From positions 1 to 46,567 of the forward strand of contig JANXVE010000029.1 of assembly GCA_025351825.1 (NCBI GenBank): 46,567 bases of DNA. The letters run 5' to 3'. The position numbers and the translations under genes were made by a program. Under the pieces are notes generated by a model. That model was not told the DNA's origin and searched no databases. It saw nothing but the letters and a program-made list of their open reading frames with translations. How positions within the stretch are numbered: position 1 is the stretch's first letter; each line of letters starts with the position of its first letter. This stretch comes from Chamaesiphon sp. 341R_metabat_111. GTDB taxonomy: Bacteria; Cyanobacteriota; Cyanobacteriia; Cyanobacteriales; Chamaesiphonaceae. Of this stretch, positions 26,832 through 35,918 are shown piece by piece.

Positions 26832-27067
26832 ATGACTACCGATCCGATCGATCCAGCCACTGAGGGTGAAACCCTTTTCAGCACAGATGCTGCCTGAGTA
26901 ATCTGCATTATTATCCTCCTGAATACATGAGGCTATTGGCAAGCAGTTGCCGTAAATTTACTCGAGCGGATCGAAATTGAATATCACTATCTCAGTATTC
27001 AAAACAATCCGACCGCTGCCAATAACCTGTTGAAAATGCCTTGAAACAACTCGATTTAAAGGCCTGA
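26832..27067 (+). pseudogene. Possible decayed small gene remnant 2
   Basis: Begins MTTDPIDPATEGETLFSTDA, then continues in other frames as LSNLHYYPPEYM, GYWQAVAVNLLERIEIEYHY and ENALKQLDLKA before a stop. About 80 residues with three apparent frame changes. The amino-acid usage looks protein-like, but I recognise no family. The remaining part of 26607-27400 holds nothing else clear except short palindromes (27250-27264, 27283-27306). Confidence 0.3.
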
Positions 27068-27398
27068 AAGCCCCTAGCAGCAATACTTGCTTGCACTCAA
27101 ATGTTTATTTATAACTTTGGAGCATCCTACGTAATATAACTTAAGTCCTGTTGTAAACTCCCGATCGTTTCAAGCATCTTAACAAAGTCTTTACAATTGA
27201 TTAGAGCTAAAAAATCGCTTTAAAACGATAAAAGCTATAGCTTCAATCAGATCTAGCAGCTAGATTAGGGATCGAGATTTTGCGATGGTTGATATCGATC
27301 GACCATCTATTTAGCTCTAAATCATCTCCTTATTTTTCCCTGGTCAAAGTAACGATCGATCGGCGTAAATACAGCCGATCTCGATGTGCAGATCGACA

Positions 27399-27450
27399 TG
27401 TCCCCCCACACCCCCCACACCCCCCACACTTCCCACACCCCCTCCCTACA
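27399..27450. repeat. C-rich tandem repeat (CCCCCCACA units)
   Basis: Three or more units of CCCCCCACA, then degenerate C-rich sequence. The minus strand has runs of six G separated by TGT, which fits G-quadruplex formation. It lies about 40-90 bp upstream of the tRNA promoter. Confidence 0.75.
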
Positions 27451-27490
27451 TCCCTCTAACAACGCCAGCCATTTAATATTCCCCGCCCCC

Positions 27491-27521
27491 TTGACACCAA
27501 CCCAAATATCCATGCTATGAT
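27491..27521 (+). promoter_or_regulatory. Sigma-70-type promoter of tRNA-Gln
   Basis: TTGACA at 27491-27496 and TATGAT at 27516-27521, with a 19-bp spacer (slightly long). The tRNA begins 17 bp after the -10 box. Confidence 0.6.
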
Positions 27522-27537
27522 AAATAAAGTTACGTAA

Positions 27538-27609
27538 TGGGGTGTCGCCAAGTGGTAAGGCATCTGGTTTTGGTCCAGACATTCCGAGGTTCGAATCCTT
27601 GCACCCCAG
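27538..27609 (+). tRNA. tRNA-Gln (anticodon TTG)
   Basis: 72 nt. Acceptor stem TGGGGTG (27538-27544) pairs with CACCCCA (27602-27608), discriminator G. Anticodon stem TCTGG/CCAGA encloses loop TTTTGGT with TTG at 27570-27572. The T arm has GTTCGAATC. The 3' CCA is not encoded. Confidence 0.96.
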
Positions 27610-27696
27610 TTAAGTTTACATTTTAGATAGATTAGCCAGAGTCGATTTACCACTGCTCTGGCTAATTTTCATGCTAGTCAAAGGAATAACAACGAT

Positions 27697-28518
27697 ATGA
27701 ATGCTGCGCGAATTCTCGCCCTCGATTTTGATGGGGTAATCTGCGACGGAATGGCAGAGTATTGGCAGACGGCATGGCGGACTTATACCCAAGTGTGGCA
27801 ACTCGACAGGTTAGAGCCATCACCAGGAGTTGCTGAAAAATTTCGGGAATTGCGTCCGTTGATTGAAGTCGGCTGGGAAATGCCCGTACTGATTCGGGCA
27901 CTGACGTTAGGAATTTCGACTGAGCGGATGCACAGCTCGTGGCAACGAATTCGCGATCGCATCTTGGCTGATAGTCGGCTGAGTGGTGTAAAAGTCAGTC
28001 AACAATTGGATGTAGTTCGGGATAATTGGATTCAACAAGATCCAGCAAGTTGGTTGGCATTACATCAATTTTATCCAGGGGCAATTGATACGCTAAAATC
28101 TCTGCCCGCTCGTAAAATTCAGCCAGTAATTATCACTACCAAAGAAAGCAGATTTGTCTCTCAATTGCTGAAAGAGCAAGGTGTAGAATTGGCAAGTGAA
28201 TTTATTTGGGGCAAAGAACTCAAGCGGAGTAAAGTAGATAGTCTCAAGCAAATTCTCGATCGAGGAGTCAAGAAATCTCCGACTGTGTGGTTTGTAGAAG
28301 ATCGCTTGAGTACCTTAGTAAAGATTGCCGCTCAACCAGAACTAGAGTCTGTGAAGTTGTATCTGGCTGAGTGGGGTTACAATACTGTGCCCGAACGAGA
28401 AGCCGCGCTACAACAGTCACGAATCCAAACCCTCACCCTTGCAGATCTACCAACGCTCGGTGGTACGCCCAAGAAAGCAGCAGCCAGTAAAACAGAAGCA
28501 GTTGCAGTTGAGAGTTGA
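27697..28518 (+). CDS. HAD-superfamily hydrolase
   Basis: 273 residues. Motif I DFDGVICDG (Asp10 nucleophile, Asp12 acid), a helical cap at about 20-125, motif II Thr in VIITTKESRF, a conserved Lys in the GKELKRSKVD region, and the acidic motif FVEDRLSTL. Probably a phosphatase or phosphoglycolate-phosphatase-like enzyme; the substrate cannot be told. The last 20 residues are an Ala/Lys/Glu tail. Start MNAARILALD; single-gene unit closed by a clear terminator. Cytoplasmic. Confidence 0.85.
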   Translation: MNAARILALDFDGVICDGMAEYWQTAWRTYTQVWQLDRLEPSPGVAEKFRELRPLIEVGWEMPVLIRALTLGISTERMHSSWQRIRDRILADSRLSGVKVSQQLDVVRDNWIQQDPASWLALHQFYPGAIDTLKSLPARKIQPVIITTKESRFVSQLLKEQGVELASEFIWGKELKRSKVDSLKQILDRGVKKSPTVWFVEDRLSTLVKIAAQPELESVKLYLAEWGYNTVPEREAALQQSRIQTLTLADLPTLGGTPKKAAASKTEAVAVES

Positions 28519-28546
28519 GTAATTAATAGAGGAGATCGAATTAGTC

Positions 28547-28583
28547 AAAGATACGCTGGGTCTTTACCTAGCGTATCTTTTTT
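28547..28583 (+). terminator. Rho-independent terminator of the HAD gene
   Basis: AAAGATACGCT (28547-28557) pairs with AGCGTATCTTT (28570-28580), 12-nt loop, followed by a run of T. Confidence 0.9.
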
Positions 28584-28770
28584 ATGGGTTGGTTATTCAA
28601 CAGCTCCAATCTGAAATTTTAGCTGTAATAAATCAGCATAAATGCTGAATTTTTAGCCGAAAAATCTATTTCTCAGTGTGATTATTACTAAATGTTACGC
28701 GATCGAGATCTAAATTGGGTTTACCAATGACAATAAGGCTTGATTCTACATTTTAGATCGCACAAAGACT

Positions 28771-29574
28771 ATGAATTTAACGAAACGTTGTATTGCCGAA
28801 TTTTTCGGAACCTTCTGGTTGGTACTGGGTGGTTGTGGCAGTGCCGTACTTGCAGCAGCTTATACAGAGGTCAATACTCAAGGCGCGTCTGATGCCGCAG
28901 CAGCAGCAAAAGCCTCACTGGGAATTGGGACAATTGGCGTATCGTTCGCCTTTGGACTGACAGTCTTGACGATGGCATACGCAATCGGACACATCTCTGG
29001 TTGTCACCTCAATCCAGCCGTATCATTTGGTCTATGGGCGGGCAAGAGATTTCCGGCATCAGAATTATTGCCTTACATTATCGCCCAAGTTGGTGGCGCG
29101 ATCGTTGGATCGCTAGTTATTTACTTGATTGCTTCCGGCAAGGCTGGCGGCTACGCACTGACAGGTACTGGCCCAATGGCAACTAATGGGTTCGATCTGC
29201 ACTCACCCCAGAAGTTTTCACTGTTCTCTTGCTTTGTGACTGAAGTTGTGATGACTTTCATGTTCTTGATGGTCATCTTGGGTGCTACCGACAAACGTGC
29301 ACCTCAAGGTTTTGCACCAATTGCAATCGGCTTGATGCTGACATTGATCCACCTCATTAGTATTCCTGTAACCAATACTTCGGTAAATCCAGCTAGAAGT
29401 ACTGGTCCTGCCCTGATTGTGGGATTATTTGGGAAGACTGAACTATTCGGGCAAGTGTGGTTATTCTGGGTTGCACCGATTATCGGTGCGATTGCGGCAG
29501 GGTTGTTCTACCGTACGATTTTTGAGTCACCAATAGAGCAGCAAGTCAAATCGGAACTGAGCGGCAATCTGTAG
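28771..29574 (+). CDS. aqpZ: Aquaporin Z-type water channel
   Basis: 267 residues, six membrane helices and two half-helices. NPA boxes at 81-83 ([12 protein letters not shown]) and 206-208 (SVNPARS). The selectivity filter can be placed at Phe61, His194, Thr203 and Arg209, which is the AqpZ water-specific set (spacing identical to E. coli AqpZ). An insertion of about 17 Ala-rich residues after helix 1 ([13 protein letters not shown]) is longer than in E. coli. Works in osmotic water flow across the plasma membrane. Palindromic element copy C follows 10 bp after the stop, then a terminator. Confidence 0.93.
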   Translation: MNLTKRCIAEFFGTFWLVLGGCGSAVLAAAYTEVNTQGASDAAAAAKASLGIGTIGVSFAFGLTVLTMAYAIGHISGCHLNPAVSFGLWAGKRFPASELLPYIIAQVGGAIVGSLVIYLIASGKAGGYALTGTGPMATNGFDLHSPQKFSLFSCFVTEVVMTFMFLMVILGATDKRAPQGFAPIAIGLMLTLIHLISIPVTNTSVNPARSTGPALIVGLFGKTELFGQVWLFWVAPIIGAIAAGLFYRTIFESPIEQQVKSELSGNL

Positions 29575-29584
29575 GTTAGTGGGC

Positions 29585-29670
29585 AGCGTAGATCTAGGGT
29601 ACCCACGAGGGGCACCCCTACAGGTTAATTGTGTAGGGGTGCCCTTAATGGGTACCCTAGGATCTACGCT
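29585..29670. repeat. Palindromic dispersed element, copy C (core only, near-perfect cruciform)
   Basis: AGCGTAGATCTAGGGTACCC at the left pairs with the right arm ending GGATCTACGCT, with a one-base bulge. Nested inside, GGGCACCCCTACA (29610-29622) pairs with TGTAGGGGTGCCC (29631-29643). The outer CTCACATCTTGCACC ends are absent. Confidence 0.8.
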
Positions 29671-29734
29671 AATTAATAGTATTTTCGGATTGATAGAAGA
29701 TGTTAGCAAGTTAACTATTTAGTAGTTGATTTCC

Positions 29735-29773
29735 AAAAAGCTGGATTGATTTTAATCAACCCAGCTTTTTTAT
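29735..29773. terminator. Bidirectional terminator between aquaporin and hydrolase genes
   Basis: A 16-bp stem from AAAAAGCTGGATTGAT (29735-29750) with ATCAACCCAGCTTTTT (29755-29770), one mismatch and a 4-nt loop, with T-run downstream and A-run upstream. Serves both convergent genes. Confidence 0.88.
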
Positions 29774-29777
29774 TGTC

Positions 29778-30629
29778 TTAGCTAGCTAGAAATTCTAGGA
29801 CTAATCGATCGAACTTAGCGGGATACTCTAGATAGGGATGATGTCCGCAGTTGGGAAAGATAGCTAATTGACTATTTGGCAGACATTCAGCGGCAATATA
29901 GGCGTGTTTGACGGGGATAATTCGATCGCAATCACCCCAGATAATTAATGTTTTTTGGCTAATGTGCGGCAAACTAGCCAGAATTGGTTGATAGACTTCA
30001 GGAAGCACACCAGCTAGGTTAAAGTTACTTTGCCCGAGCTTGAGGATGACGTGATTGCGTCCAGGGATTGCGAAGACGGGGTAACGAAGTTCGATCCATT
30101 CTGGCGGTAAGCTATCGCCATCATAGAAATTAGATCTTAACATCGCCGGAATCATCCATCGCCCTGGACGCAGCAAATTGACGATCGCAGGTAGCGTAAT
30201 CGATCGAATCCCTAAACTAATTTCTGCACCAAATCCCATACTATCAACTAATACTAATCGATCGACTCGATCGGGATATAATCTAGTAAATTCTAAGGCT
30301 ACTCCCCCACCCATTGAATTACCGATAAGGGTGGCGGTATCTAGGCTCAGTACTGCCATGAAGCCGTGCAGAAATTGGGCTTGATCTGCAAGGGAATAGG
30401 CGGCATCTGGACAGTCAGATTTACCAGCACCCACCATATCAAACGCATAAACCTGATGCTGTTTCGCTAGAGTGGCGATATTGTATAGCCAAAACTCGAT
30501 CGATCCATTGCCACCATGTAATAAGATAACTGTGCTGCCACACTCGCCCATTTGCCAATAGCGGGTATTAACCTCATTTACCTGGATATATCGATCTAGT
30601 GGTGGTTTAATAGCTGGATGAGTAGGCAT
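29778..30629 (-). CDS. Alpha/beta hydrolase
   Basis: 283 residues of the alpha/beta fold, cytoplasmic. Oxyanion stretch ILLHGGNGSIEFW, nucleophile elbow LIGNSMGGGVALEF (Ser), Asp in IWGDCDRIIP and His in FPNCGHHPYLEYP. The family includes C-C bond hydrolases and esterases; no substrate can be assigned. It is encoded 12 bp downstream of the GT39 gene on the same strand, so the two form an operon. Confidence 0.9.
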   Translation of the reverse strand: MPTHPAIKPPLDRYIQVNEVNTRYWQMGECGSTVILLHGGNGSIEFWLYNIATLAKQHQVYAFDMVGAGKSDCPDAAYSLADQAQFLHGFMAVLSLDTATLIGNSMGGGVALEFTRLYPDRVDRLVLVDSMGFGAEISLGIRSITLPAIVNLLRPGRWMIPAMLRSNFYDGDSLPPEWIELRYPVFAIPGRNHVILKLGQSNFNLAGVLPEVYQPILASLPHISQKTLIIWGDCDRIIPVKHAYIAAECLPNSQLAIFPNCGHHPYLEYPAKFDRLVLEFLAS

Positions 30630-30641
30630 AAAATTATCTTT

Positions 30642-32258
30642 TCAATTTCCGTAGGGACGCGGAAAAGGCTTCAACATATTTTGGGCTTGATAAATACTAA
30701 ATGTCTGAATCACCACATTACCGCGACGAATGGGAATTTCACCTAATTTAGTTATTTCCTTGAAGTAGCTAGGATAAATATTTGTGGCAGCTAGATCGAC
30801 TCCAGCAGTTTTAGTACTTAGATAAATCGCATTTTTCCCAACCCATTTTTGAGGCTTAGACCAAAAAGCAAAGCTACGTAAGTCAGCATCAAAACAAGTA
30901 ATCGGTTTATGGAATATTGGTTCGATCGCCATGCCAATTTGTCCACCTAAATAGTAGCGGTTGGTAAAGACAAAATCCGCATTTTTCAGAGCTAGATTTA
31001 ACTGACTATTGTTGACCAATCCTTGGCGAAGTTGCTGGATATCAAAGATCTGAGTTGAGGGATCTGCTGAGATTGGCAAGAGTCTAAATATTGATGGTTT
31101 GTCGGAAGCTTGAAGTGTGCCCAGCGTAACATGAGATAGGGCGATCGAGGATAGTAAGATAGCCACCGTCAGAGATCCAAAGAACCACCGATAGGGAATC
31201 CGAACAGCCGCATTTCGCCGTTCGATCGATACTCGTTCGGCAAGTAAAATTGTGGCAGTCCAATATCCAGGCATTTGAGCCGATGGTAGTAGTTGCCGAT
31301 CTCCAGAGATAAATGTAAATCCCAGGATTAACGGCAATGAAAGCCATAATATTAATCCTCTTTTTTCTAACTCCCATTCATCTTTAAATGCCCGATTGCC
31401 TGCGAATTGCCCCCACCGAATATTTCTGAGTTGTTGAATAAAAGATCGCACAATCGTCCATAATAAGGGCACTCCAAATGCGGGGAAGAGATAGAGTAGA
31501 TCGATCGATACTATTCCGCCCAATCGATCGAGCAGATATTTACCACCACCTAATTGAAAACGAAATGATGCCCAGCCATGACTGATATTACAGTATAATA
31601 TCGGCGAGATTGTGACTAGAAAAATTGCGATGCCGATCGAGAACCATTTAGAGGTGAGAGCTGGACGGTAATTGCGACTAAATAAACAAAACCCGATTAA
31701 CCCCGAGCCTAAAACGAATCCATGATATTTACCCAGACAAGCTAATCCAACCGCAAAACAGAGTAATGTCAATCGAAAACTAGGACGATAACCCCGATAA
31801 TCAAAAAACTCTTGAACGGCTAACCATAATGATATCGACCAGAAAAATAATAGCGGTGTATCGGGTGTACTTAATACCCCAAACGCAATCTGAAAGATTG
31901 GAATAGCCGAAGCGATCGCCAGAGTATTAATCGCAATTTGGAGTGTATATAATCTGAGCGTAGCTAAGTACAAAAAAAGTAATGAGCCAGTGTACAGCAG
32001 CAAAGTCCCGATCCGAATCGTGAACTGAGAGACTTGCCCCGTCAGCCATACTCCGATCCCTGTAGTCAAAGCAACCAACGGTGGATAATCGAAATAGCTC
32101 CAATCGGGATGAAGAGTATAGAGATAATAATAGGCTTCATCAAATCCAGGATTGAGGCAGATTGAAATTACTAACCTTACTAAAAATCCAACCAGTAAGA
32201 TAATTAATGCCGTGCGGTGATAGTACGCTGAAAAACTTTGATAAACTTGGATCGCCAT
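30642..32258 (-). CDS. GT39-family membrane glycosyltransferase (ArnT/PMT-like)
   Basis: 538 residues, about 11-12 membrane helices. The first external loop carries the acidic motif NPGFDEAYYYLY (catalytic Asp/Glu pair near residue 40) and WSYFDYPPLVAL, typical of GT-C enzymes using lipid-phosphate sugar donors. A soluble C-terminal domain follows (about 420-538). Likely transfers a sugar to a protein or lipid on the outer face of the plasma membrane; acceptor unknown. Leads a two-gene operon with the alpha/beta hydrolase. Confidence 0.88.
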   Translation of the reverse strand: MAIQVYQSFSAYYHRTALIILLVGFLVRLVISICLNPGFDEAYYYLYTLHPDWSYFDYPPLVALTTGIGVWLTGQVSQFTIRIGTLLLYTGSLLFLYLATLRLYTLQIAINTLAIASAIPIFQIAFGVLSTPDTPLLFFWSISLWLAVQEFFDYRGYRPSFRLTLLCFAVGLACLGKYHGFVLGSGLIGFCLFSRNYRPALTSKWFSIGIAIFLVTISPILYCNISHGWASFRFQLGGGKYLLDRLGGIVSIDLLYLFPAFGVPLLWTIVRSFIQQLRNIRWGQFAGNRAFKDEWELEKRGLILWLSLPLILGFTFISGDRQLLPSAQMPGYWTATILLAERVSIERRNAAVRIPYRWFFGSLTVAILLSSIALSHVTLGTLQASDKPSIFRLLPISADPSTQIFDIQQLRQGLVNNSQLNLALKNADFVFTNRYYLGGQIGMAIEPIFHKPITCFDADLRSFAFWSKPQKWVGKNAIYLSTKTAGVDLAATNIYPSYFKEITKLGEIPIRRGNVVIQTFSIYQAQNMLKPFPRPYGN

Positions 32259-32482
32259 GAATGGTTAGCTGTTGAGAGGCATGATAAAACCGATCGATCC
32301 CCTGAGAATATGATGAGATTACAATATTATTGGTTTAGTTTCAGCAGTTGGTGGTGAGCGCAAGCTGAAATTGATACGGAAGATGCCTAGTTAGAAATTT
32401 TACCGCGTTTGTGCAGATTGAGACAGGTTGGGTATTCTAACTAATATCAATCGTTAATCTCAATCGCCGAATCTAATCTCTC

Positions 32483-33712
32483 ATGCTCAACCGTGCGACT
32501 AAATGGCTGGAAACTAACTGGGTAACTCCCGCCTATGGTGGTGGGTTGTTGATGGTGCTGACGATTTGCTTCTTTGGTGCGGCGACAAATACAATGGCGG
32601 GCTGGCTGTATGTGTTGAGTGGCGTAGGCATCGCGCTGTTAGGGGTTGGGGCGATTTTACCAGCTCGATCGATCCAAGCCCTGACAGTTAGCCGTGGCGC
32701 GATTTTACCAGTTACCGCTGGCGCAGATCTAGAAATTTCACTAACTATTCATAATCCCACCACCCAGATTCACACCCTGTTCCAAGTCCAAGATCTCACC
32801 CCTTTGAGCAGAAAAAATCCACCTCAAACGACGGTAGAGCAAGTTTTGGCCGGATCGACATATCAATGGGTTTATCACCAGTCCACGGAGCAACGCGGCG
32901 TATACCAGTGGGAAAAAGTTGCCCTCAGAAGTGGTGCTCCGATCGGCTTATTTTGGTGTCAGCGATATCGTCCAGCCGCCGCCATCGCCTATGTTTATCC
33001 CCAAGTCCTGAAACTCGATCGCTGTCCCTTGCTCGACGGATTAGCTAGTAGCGATCGATCTACCCGTCGTCAGTCGGATAGTCGCAATCTCGAAGCAGCC
33101 AATGAGGGGATTACTCGATCGCTCCGCCCCTATCGTTATGGTGATTCGATGCGGATGATTCACTGGCGCACGAGTGCTCGATATGGTGAATTTCAGGTGC
33201 GGGAGCTGGAGATCGATCGAGGTGGGCAAGATGTAATTATCTATCTCGATAGTAGTTCTGGTTGGGACGCTGCTGATTTTGAACAGGCAGTAATTGCGGC
33301 TTGTACACTGTATTTTTATGCCAGCAAATCTTCAAATCTCAATGTCAAACTATGGACACAGGGCACTGGCTTAATTTCTGGCGATCGACAGGTACTCGAA
33401 GCCCTTGCCGCAGTTCAGCCAGATGAGACAACAGCGGGAGAAGTTAAATCTACCGCTTCAATGATTTTGCTCACGAATAAGTCAGGTGTGGTAGATACTC
33501 TCACCTCTGATAGTCGGTGGATCTTGTGGACTCACGAGCGATTCACGCCATCAGCTCAATCTGTGGGGATTGCGATCGATCGAGATTTACCATTGCAACA
33601 ACAGCTCGATCGGGCTAGCTTTGCTAGTGCGAGTACTTCAGATCGGTATGTTCGTTGGCAGAGCCTCTCTGCAAGAGAATCGACAACAGCGCAGAATTCT
33701 GAACTGAATTGA
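32483..33712 (+). CDS. DUF58 domain protein
   Basis: 409 residues. Two hydrophobic segments near residues 17-35 and 38-60, then a soluble part with the DUF58 signature RPYRYGDSMRMIHWRTSAR at about 213-231 and a von-Willebrand-like half (DVIIYLDSSSGWD). Such proteins usually accompany MoxR ATPases and transglutaminase-like proteins; no MoxR gene is next to it here. Function unproven. Ends beside palindromic element copy D, which contains a terminator-like hairpin. Confidence 0.9.
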   Translation: MLNRATKWLETNWVTPAYGGGLLMVLTICFFGAATNTMAGWLYVLSGVGIALLGVGAILPARSIQALTVSRGAILPVTAGADLEISLTIHNPTTQIHTLFQVQDLTPLSRKNPPQTTVEQVLAGSTYQWVYHQSTEQRGVYQWEKVALRSGAPIGLFWCQRYRPAAAIAYVYPQVLKLDRCPLLDGLASSDRSTRRQSDSRNLEAANEGITRSLRPYRYGDSMRMIHWRTSARYGEFQVRELEIDRGGQDVIIYLDSSSGWDAADFEQAVIAACTLYFYASKSSNLNVKLWTQGTGLISGDRQVLEALAAVQPDETTAGEVKSTASMILLTNKSGVVDTLTSDSRWILWTHERFTPSAQSVGIAIDRDLPLQQQLDRASFASASTSDRYVRWQSLSARESTTAQNSELN

Positions 33713-33717
33713 ATTAA

Positions 33718-33887
33718 GCAGAGATCCGAGAGTACCCATTAAGCGGCGTTTTTATCAGGGGGTTCCCTCCTGATAAAAAAACGACAAGACAGGGCACCCC
33801 TAAAGGTTAATTGTGTAGGGGTGCCCTTAGTGGGTACCCTGGATCTGCGCTAAGTAATAGCATTTTTAAACTGGTACAAGGTGTGGG
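33718..33887. mobile_element. Palindromic dispersed element, copy D, carrying an inserted hairpin
   Basis: The right half (TTAATTGTGTAGGGGTGCCC ... ACTGGTACAAGGTGTGGG) matches copies A-C. In the left half the AGTACCCA and GGGCACCCC segments, 4 bp apart in copy C, are separated by about 55 bp that hold the hairpin 33747-33783. Confidence 0.7.
33747..33783. terminator. Hairpin with T-run inside copy D, likely bidirectional terminator
   Basis: CGTTTTTATCAGG and CCTGATAAAAAAACG form a stem around GGGGTTCCCT, between the convergent DUF58 and purM genes. A-run and T-run lie inside the arms. Confidence 0.6.
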
Positions 33888-33943
33888 TTAAGCCCCTATA
33901 TTTGCGTGCAGTTAAATCGTTGTGTCCCACTGATATGAAGATT

Positions 33944-34972
33944 CTACCCAGGCATCCCAATCAAAGATCGATCGCCTGCAACTACAGTGCCGATCGAGTA
34001 AGCTTCAATTTGCTGTGACTTAAAAAACGCGATCGCATCACTCACCGCAGTTGCAGGTACGATTACCACATAGCCGATGCCCATATTAAAAGTATTAAAC
34101 ATATCCGCAGCAGCCACATTTCCCGCCTCCGCCAACCATTGAAAAGCGGGGGGAATTTGCCAGCCGTTGAGATTCATCACCACAGAATGAGCAGCACCCA
34201 GACAACGCGGCAGATTTTCGGGTAAACCACCACCTGTAATATGTGCCATGCCATGAATCGGCAATTGGTGTGCGATCGCCGCCAAAATCGGCTTGACATA
34301 GATTTGAGTGGGGGTTAGGTATACCGAACCCAGATTTTGCCCTTCCAGCCGACTGGGGGTATCCTCCCACCGATAACCGCCATCGCTAACGATTTTCCGC
34401 ACCAGACTATAGCCATTACTATGAATACCACTGCTTGCTAGTCCAATCGCTACATCCCCGATCTGAATCTGGGAACCATCGATTAGCTTACTCTTCTCCG
34501 CAATTCCCACCGCAAAACCAGCCAGATCGTATTCACCTGACTGATAAAATCCTGGCATCTCGGCAGTCTCGCCCCCAAGTAACGCACAACCTGCCTGACG
34601 GCAACCATCGGCAATTCCCGCGACTACCTGAGTCAACTGAGTAGAGTTGAGTTTACCAGTTGCCAAATAGTCGAGAAAGTACAGCGGCTCCGCGCCACAA
34701 GTGAGAATATCATTCACACACATTGCCACCAGATCGATGCCGATGGAAGCGTGATTATCCAATTCCTGCGCGATTTTGAGCTTGGTGCCGACCCCATCCG
34801 TACCCGATACCAACACAGGCTGTTGATATCCCGTCGGCAGCTCAAACCAGCCGCTAAAGCCGCCAAAGCCGCCCAATACGCCTGGACGGTGCGTACCTTG
34901 AACGAGGCTTTTGATGTTTTCGACAAATGCTCTCCCCGCCACAACATCGACACCTGCTGCTTGATAATCCAT
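33944..34972 (-). CDS. purM: Phosphoribosylformylglycinamidine cyclo-ligase (AIR synthetase)
   Basis: 342 residues from the ATG at 34970-34972 ([17 protein letters not shown]), the usual start of PurM; an ATG eight codons upstream would give MPIVYEWN first and cannot be excluded. Conserved parts are [54 protein letters not shown] and [13 protein letters not shown], with nucleotide and metal sites. It forms aminoimidazole ribonucleotide from FGAM with ATP in de novo purine synthesis. Cytoplasmic homodimer. Single gene, no other pur gene nearby. Confidence 0.95.
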   Translation of the reverse strand: MDYQAAGVDVVAGRAFVENIKSLVQGTHRPGVLGGFGGFSGWFELPTGYQQPVLVSGTDGVGTKLKIAQELDNHASIGIDLVAMCVNDILTCGAEPLYFLDYLATGKLNSTQLTQVVAGIADGCRQAGCALLGGETAEMPGFYQSGEYDLAGFAVGIAEKSKLIDGSQIQIGDVAIGLASSGIHSNGYSLVRKIVSDGGYRWEDTPSRLEGQNLGSVYLTPTQIYVKPILAAIAHQLPIHGMAHITGGGLPENLPRCLGAAHSVVMNLNGWQIPPAFQWLAEAGNVAAADMFNTFNMGIGYVVIVPATAVSDAIAFFKSQQIEAYSIGTVVAGDRSLIGMPG

Positions 34973-34996
34973 ATTCCACTCGTACACGATCGGCAT

Positions 34997-35426
34997 TGGT
35001 ATCTTACCGCCATTGTCTGGCTGACTGCAAATTTATTGAATATTGGTGTAAAAAATCGCCGATTGAAGAAACCTGTCAACCCCATTTAGACGAAAAAACT
35101 ATTTGAATAATAAATATGAAGAAATGTAACACATCACTTTTGCTTATCAAAAAATGTCCAGAATAGCACTGCTCAAAGCTTGGTTGGGCGGGGATCGCTC
35201 ATGTTTCTATCGACCGATCGCGCTTTTTCTGATGCACAAGAATATCTGTTTGTCAATGATTTCAACGAGTCTTTTTCTAAAAAAGTCCATGTTATGGTAG
35301 ACCCAACGTTCAATATTTTGATGCGAACGTGATGCAAATTATGAGCTAGCAAGTAATGGATCTGTCCCAGAACATTGGGAGATTTTTGCTAAATCTCAAC
35401 CCTAAATGACCTTTCGCAATGAGCTT
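34997..35426 (+). promoter_or_regulatory. 430-bp region upstream of the first RlpA gene, one candidate promoter
   Basis: Divergent region between purM and RlpA gene 1. The best plus-strand pair is TTGATG (35318-35323) and TATGAG (35340-35345), 16 bp apart. I looked for a riboswitch-like structure and saw none I could recognise. No open frame. Confidence 0.3.
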
Positions 35427-35918
35427 ATGAATTACCAAATTTTGACTGGACTAACTGCTCTCGTAGCAACCCTGACTGTATCGACAGCGGCATCTGCTAC
35501 ACCATCAGTCACTTCCACTCAATCCAATATTTTAGTCGAATTCTCTTCCAGAGACGCTACGCGAACGAAACAGCTAATCGCGCAATCTGTCGGTCAAGCT
35601 TCTTACTACGGCAACGAACCAGGTGAAGGCGGCCCCATCACCGCAAACGGTGAAAGATACAACTCTGGTGGACTGACTGCGGCTCACCGCACGCTGCCTT
35701 TCGGTACCAGAGTCCGCGTCACTAGTCCAAATACAGGTCGCTCAGTAGTGGTTCGGATTAACGATCGTGGTCCATTTATTCATGGCAGAATTATCGATCT
35801 TTCCGTCGGTGCAGCTAGAGCAATTGGTCTAACTGGCTCTGGCGTGGGCACGGTCAGAATGGATGTTCTAGGTGGTGGTGAAAGTCGTGGTCGTCGTCAA
35901 GGTCGTCGCAATCGTTAG
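35427..35918 (+). CDS. RlpA-like secreted double-psi beta-barrel protein 1
   Basis: 163 residues. The start is set at ATG 35427 because a clean signal peptide follows (MNYQILTGLTALVATLTVST, cleavage after ASA) and the second paralogue also begins MN; an ATG seven codons upstream is the alternative. The mature part is a RlpA/DPBB domain: GQASYYGNEPG, NGERYNSGGLTAAHRTLPFG, RVRVTSPNTGRSVVVRINDR and DRGPFIHGRIIDLS, with the conserved His and Asp of RlpA lytic transglycosylases. It has no SPOR domain. Basic tail RGRRQGRRNR. Acts in the periplasm on peptidoglycan. An in-frame GAGACGCTACGCGAACG repeat unit encodes part of the linker. Confidence 0.9.
   Translation: MNYQILTGLTALVATLTVSTAASATPSVTSTQSNILVEFSSRDATRTKQLIAQSVGQASYYGNEPGEGGPITANGERYNSGGLTAAHRTLPFGTRVRVTSPNTGRSVVVRINDRGPFIHGRIIDLSVGAARAIGLTGSGVGTVRMDVLGGGESRGRRQGRRNR

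Noticed and set aside
27399-27450. C-rich repeat as a CRISPR array
   Set aside because: Units are about 9 bp and contiguous, with no unique spacers; no cas genes nearby.
27322-27582. Minus-strand frame with VWGVWGVWGD repeats
   Set aside because: It is the translation of the C-rich tandem repeat and overlaps tRNA-Gln; no sign of a protein.
35093-35405. c-di-AMP riboswitch or similar leader before RlpA 1
   Set aside because: Looked for conserved core strings and pairing and found none that I could align.
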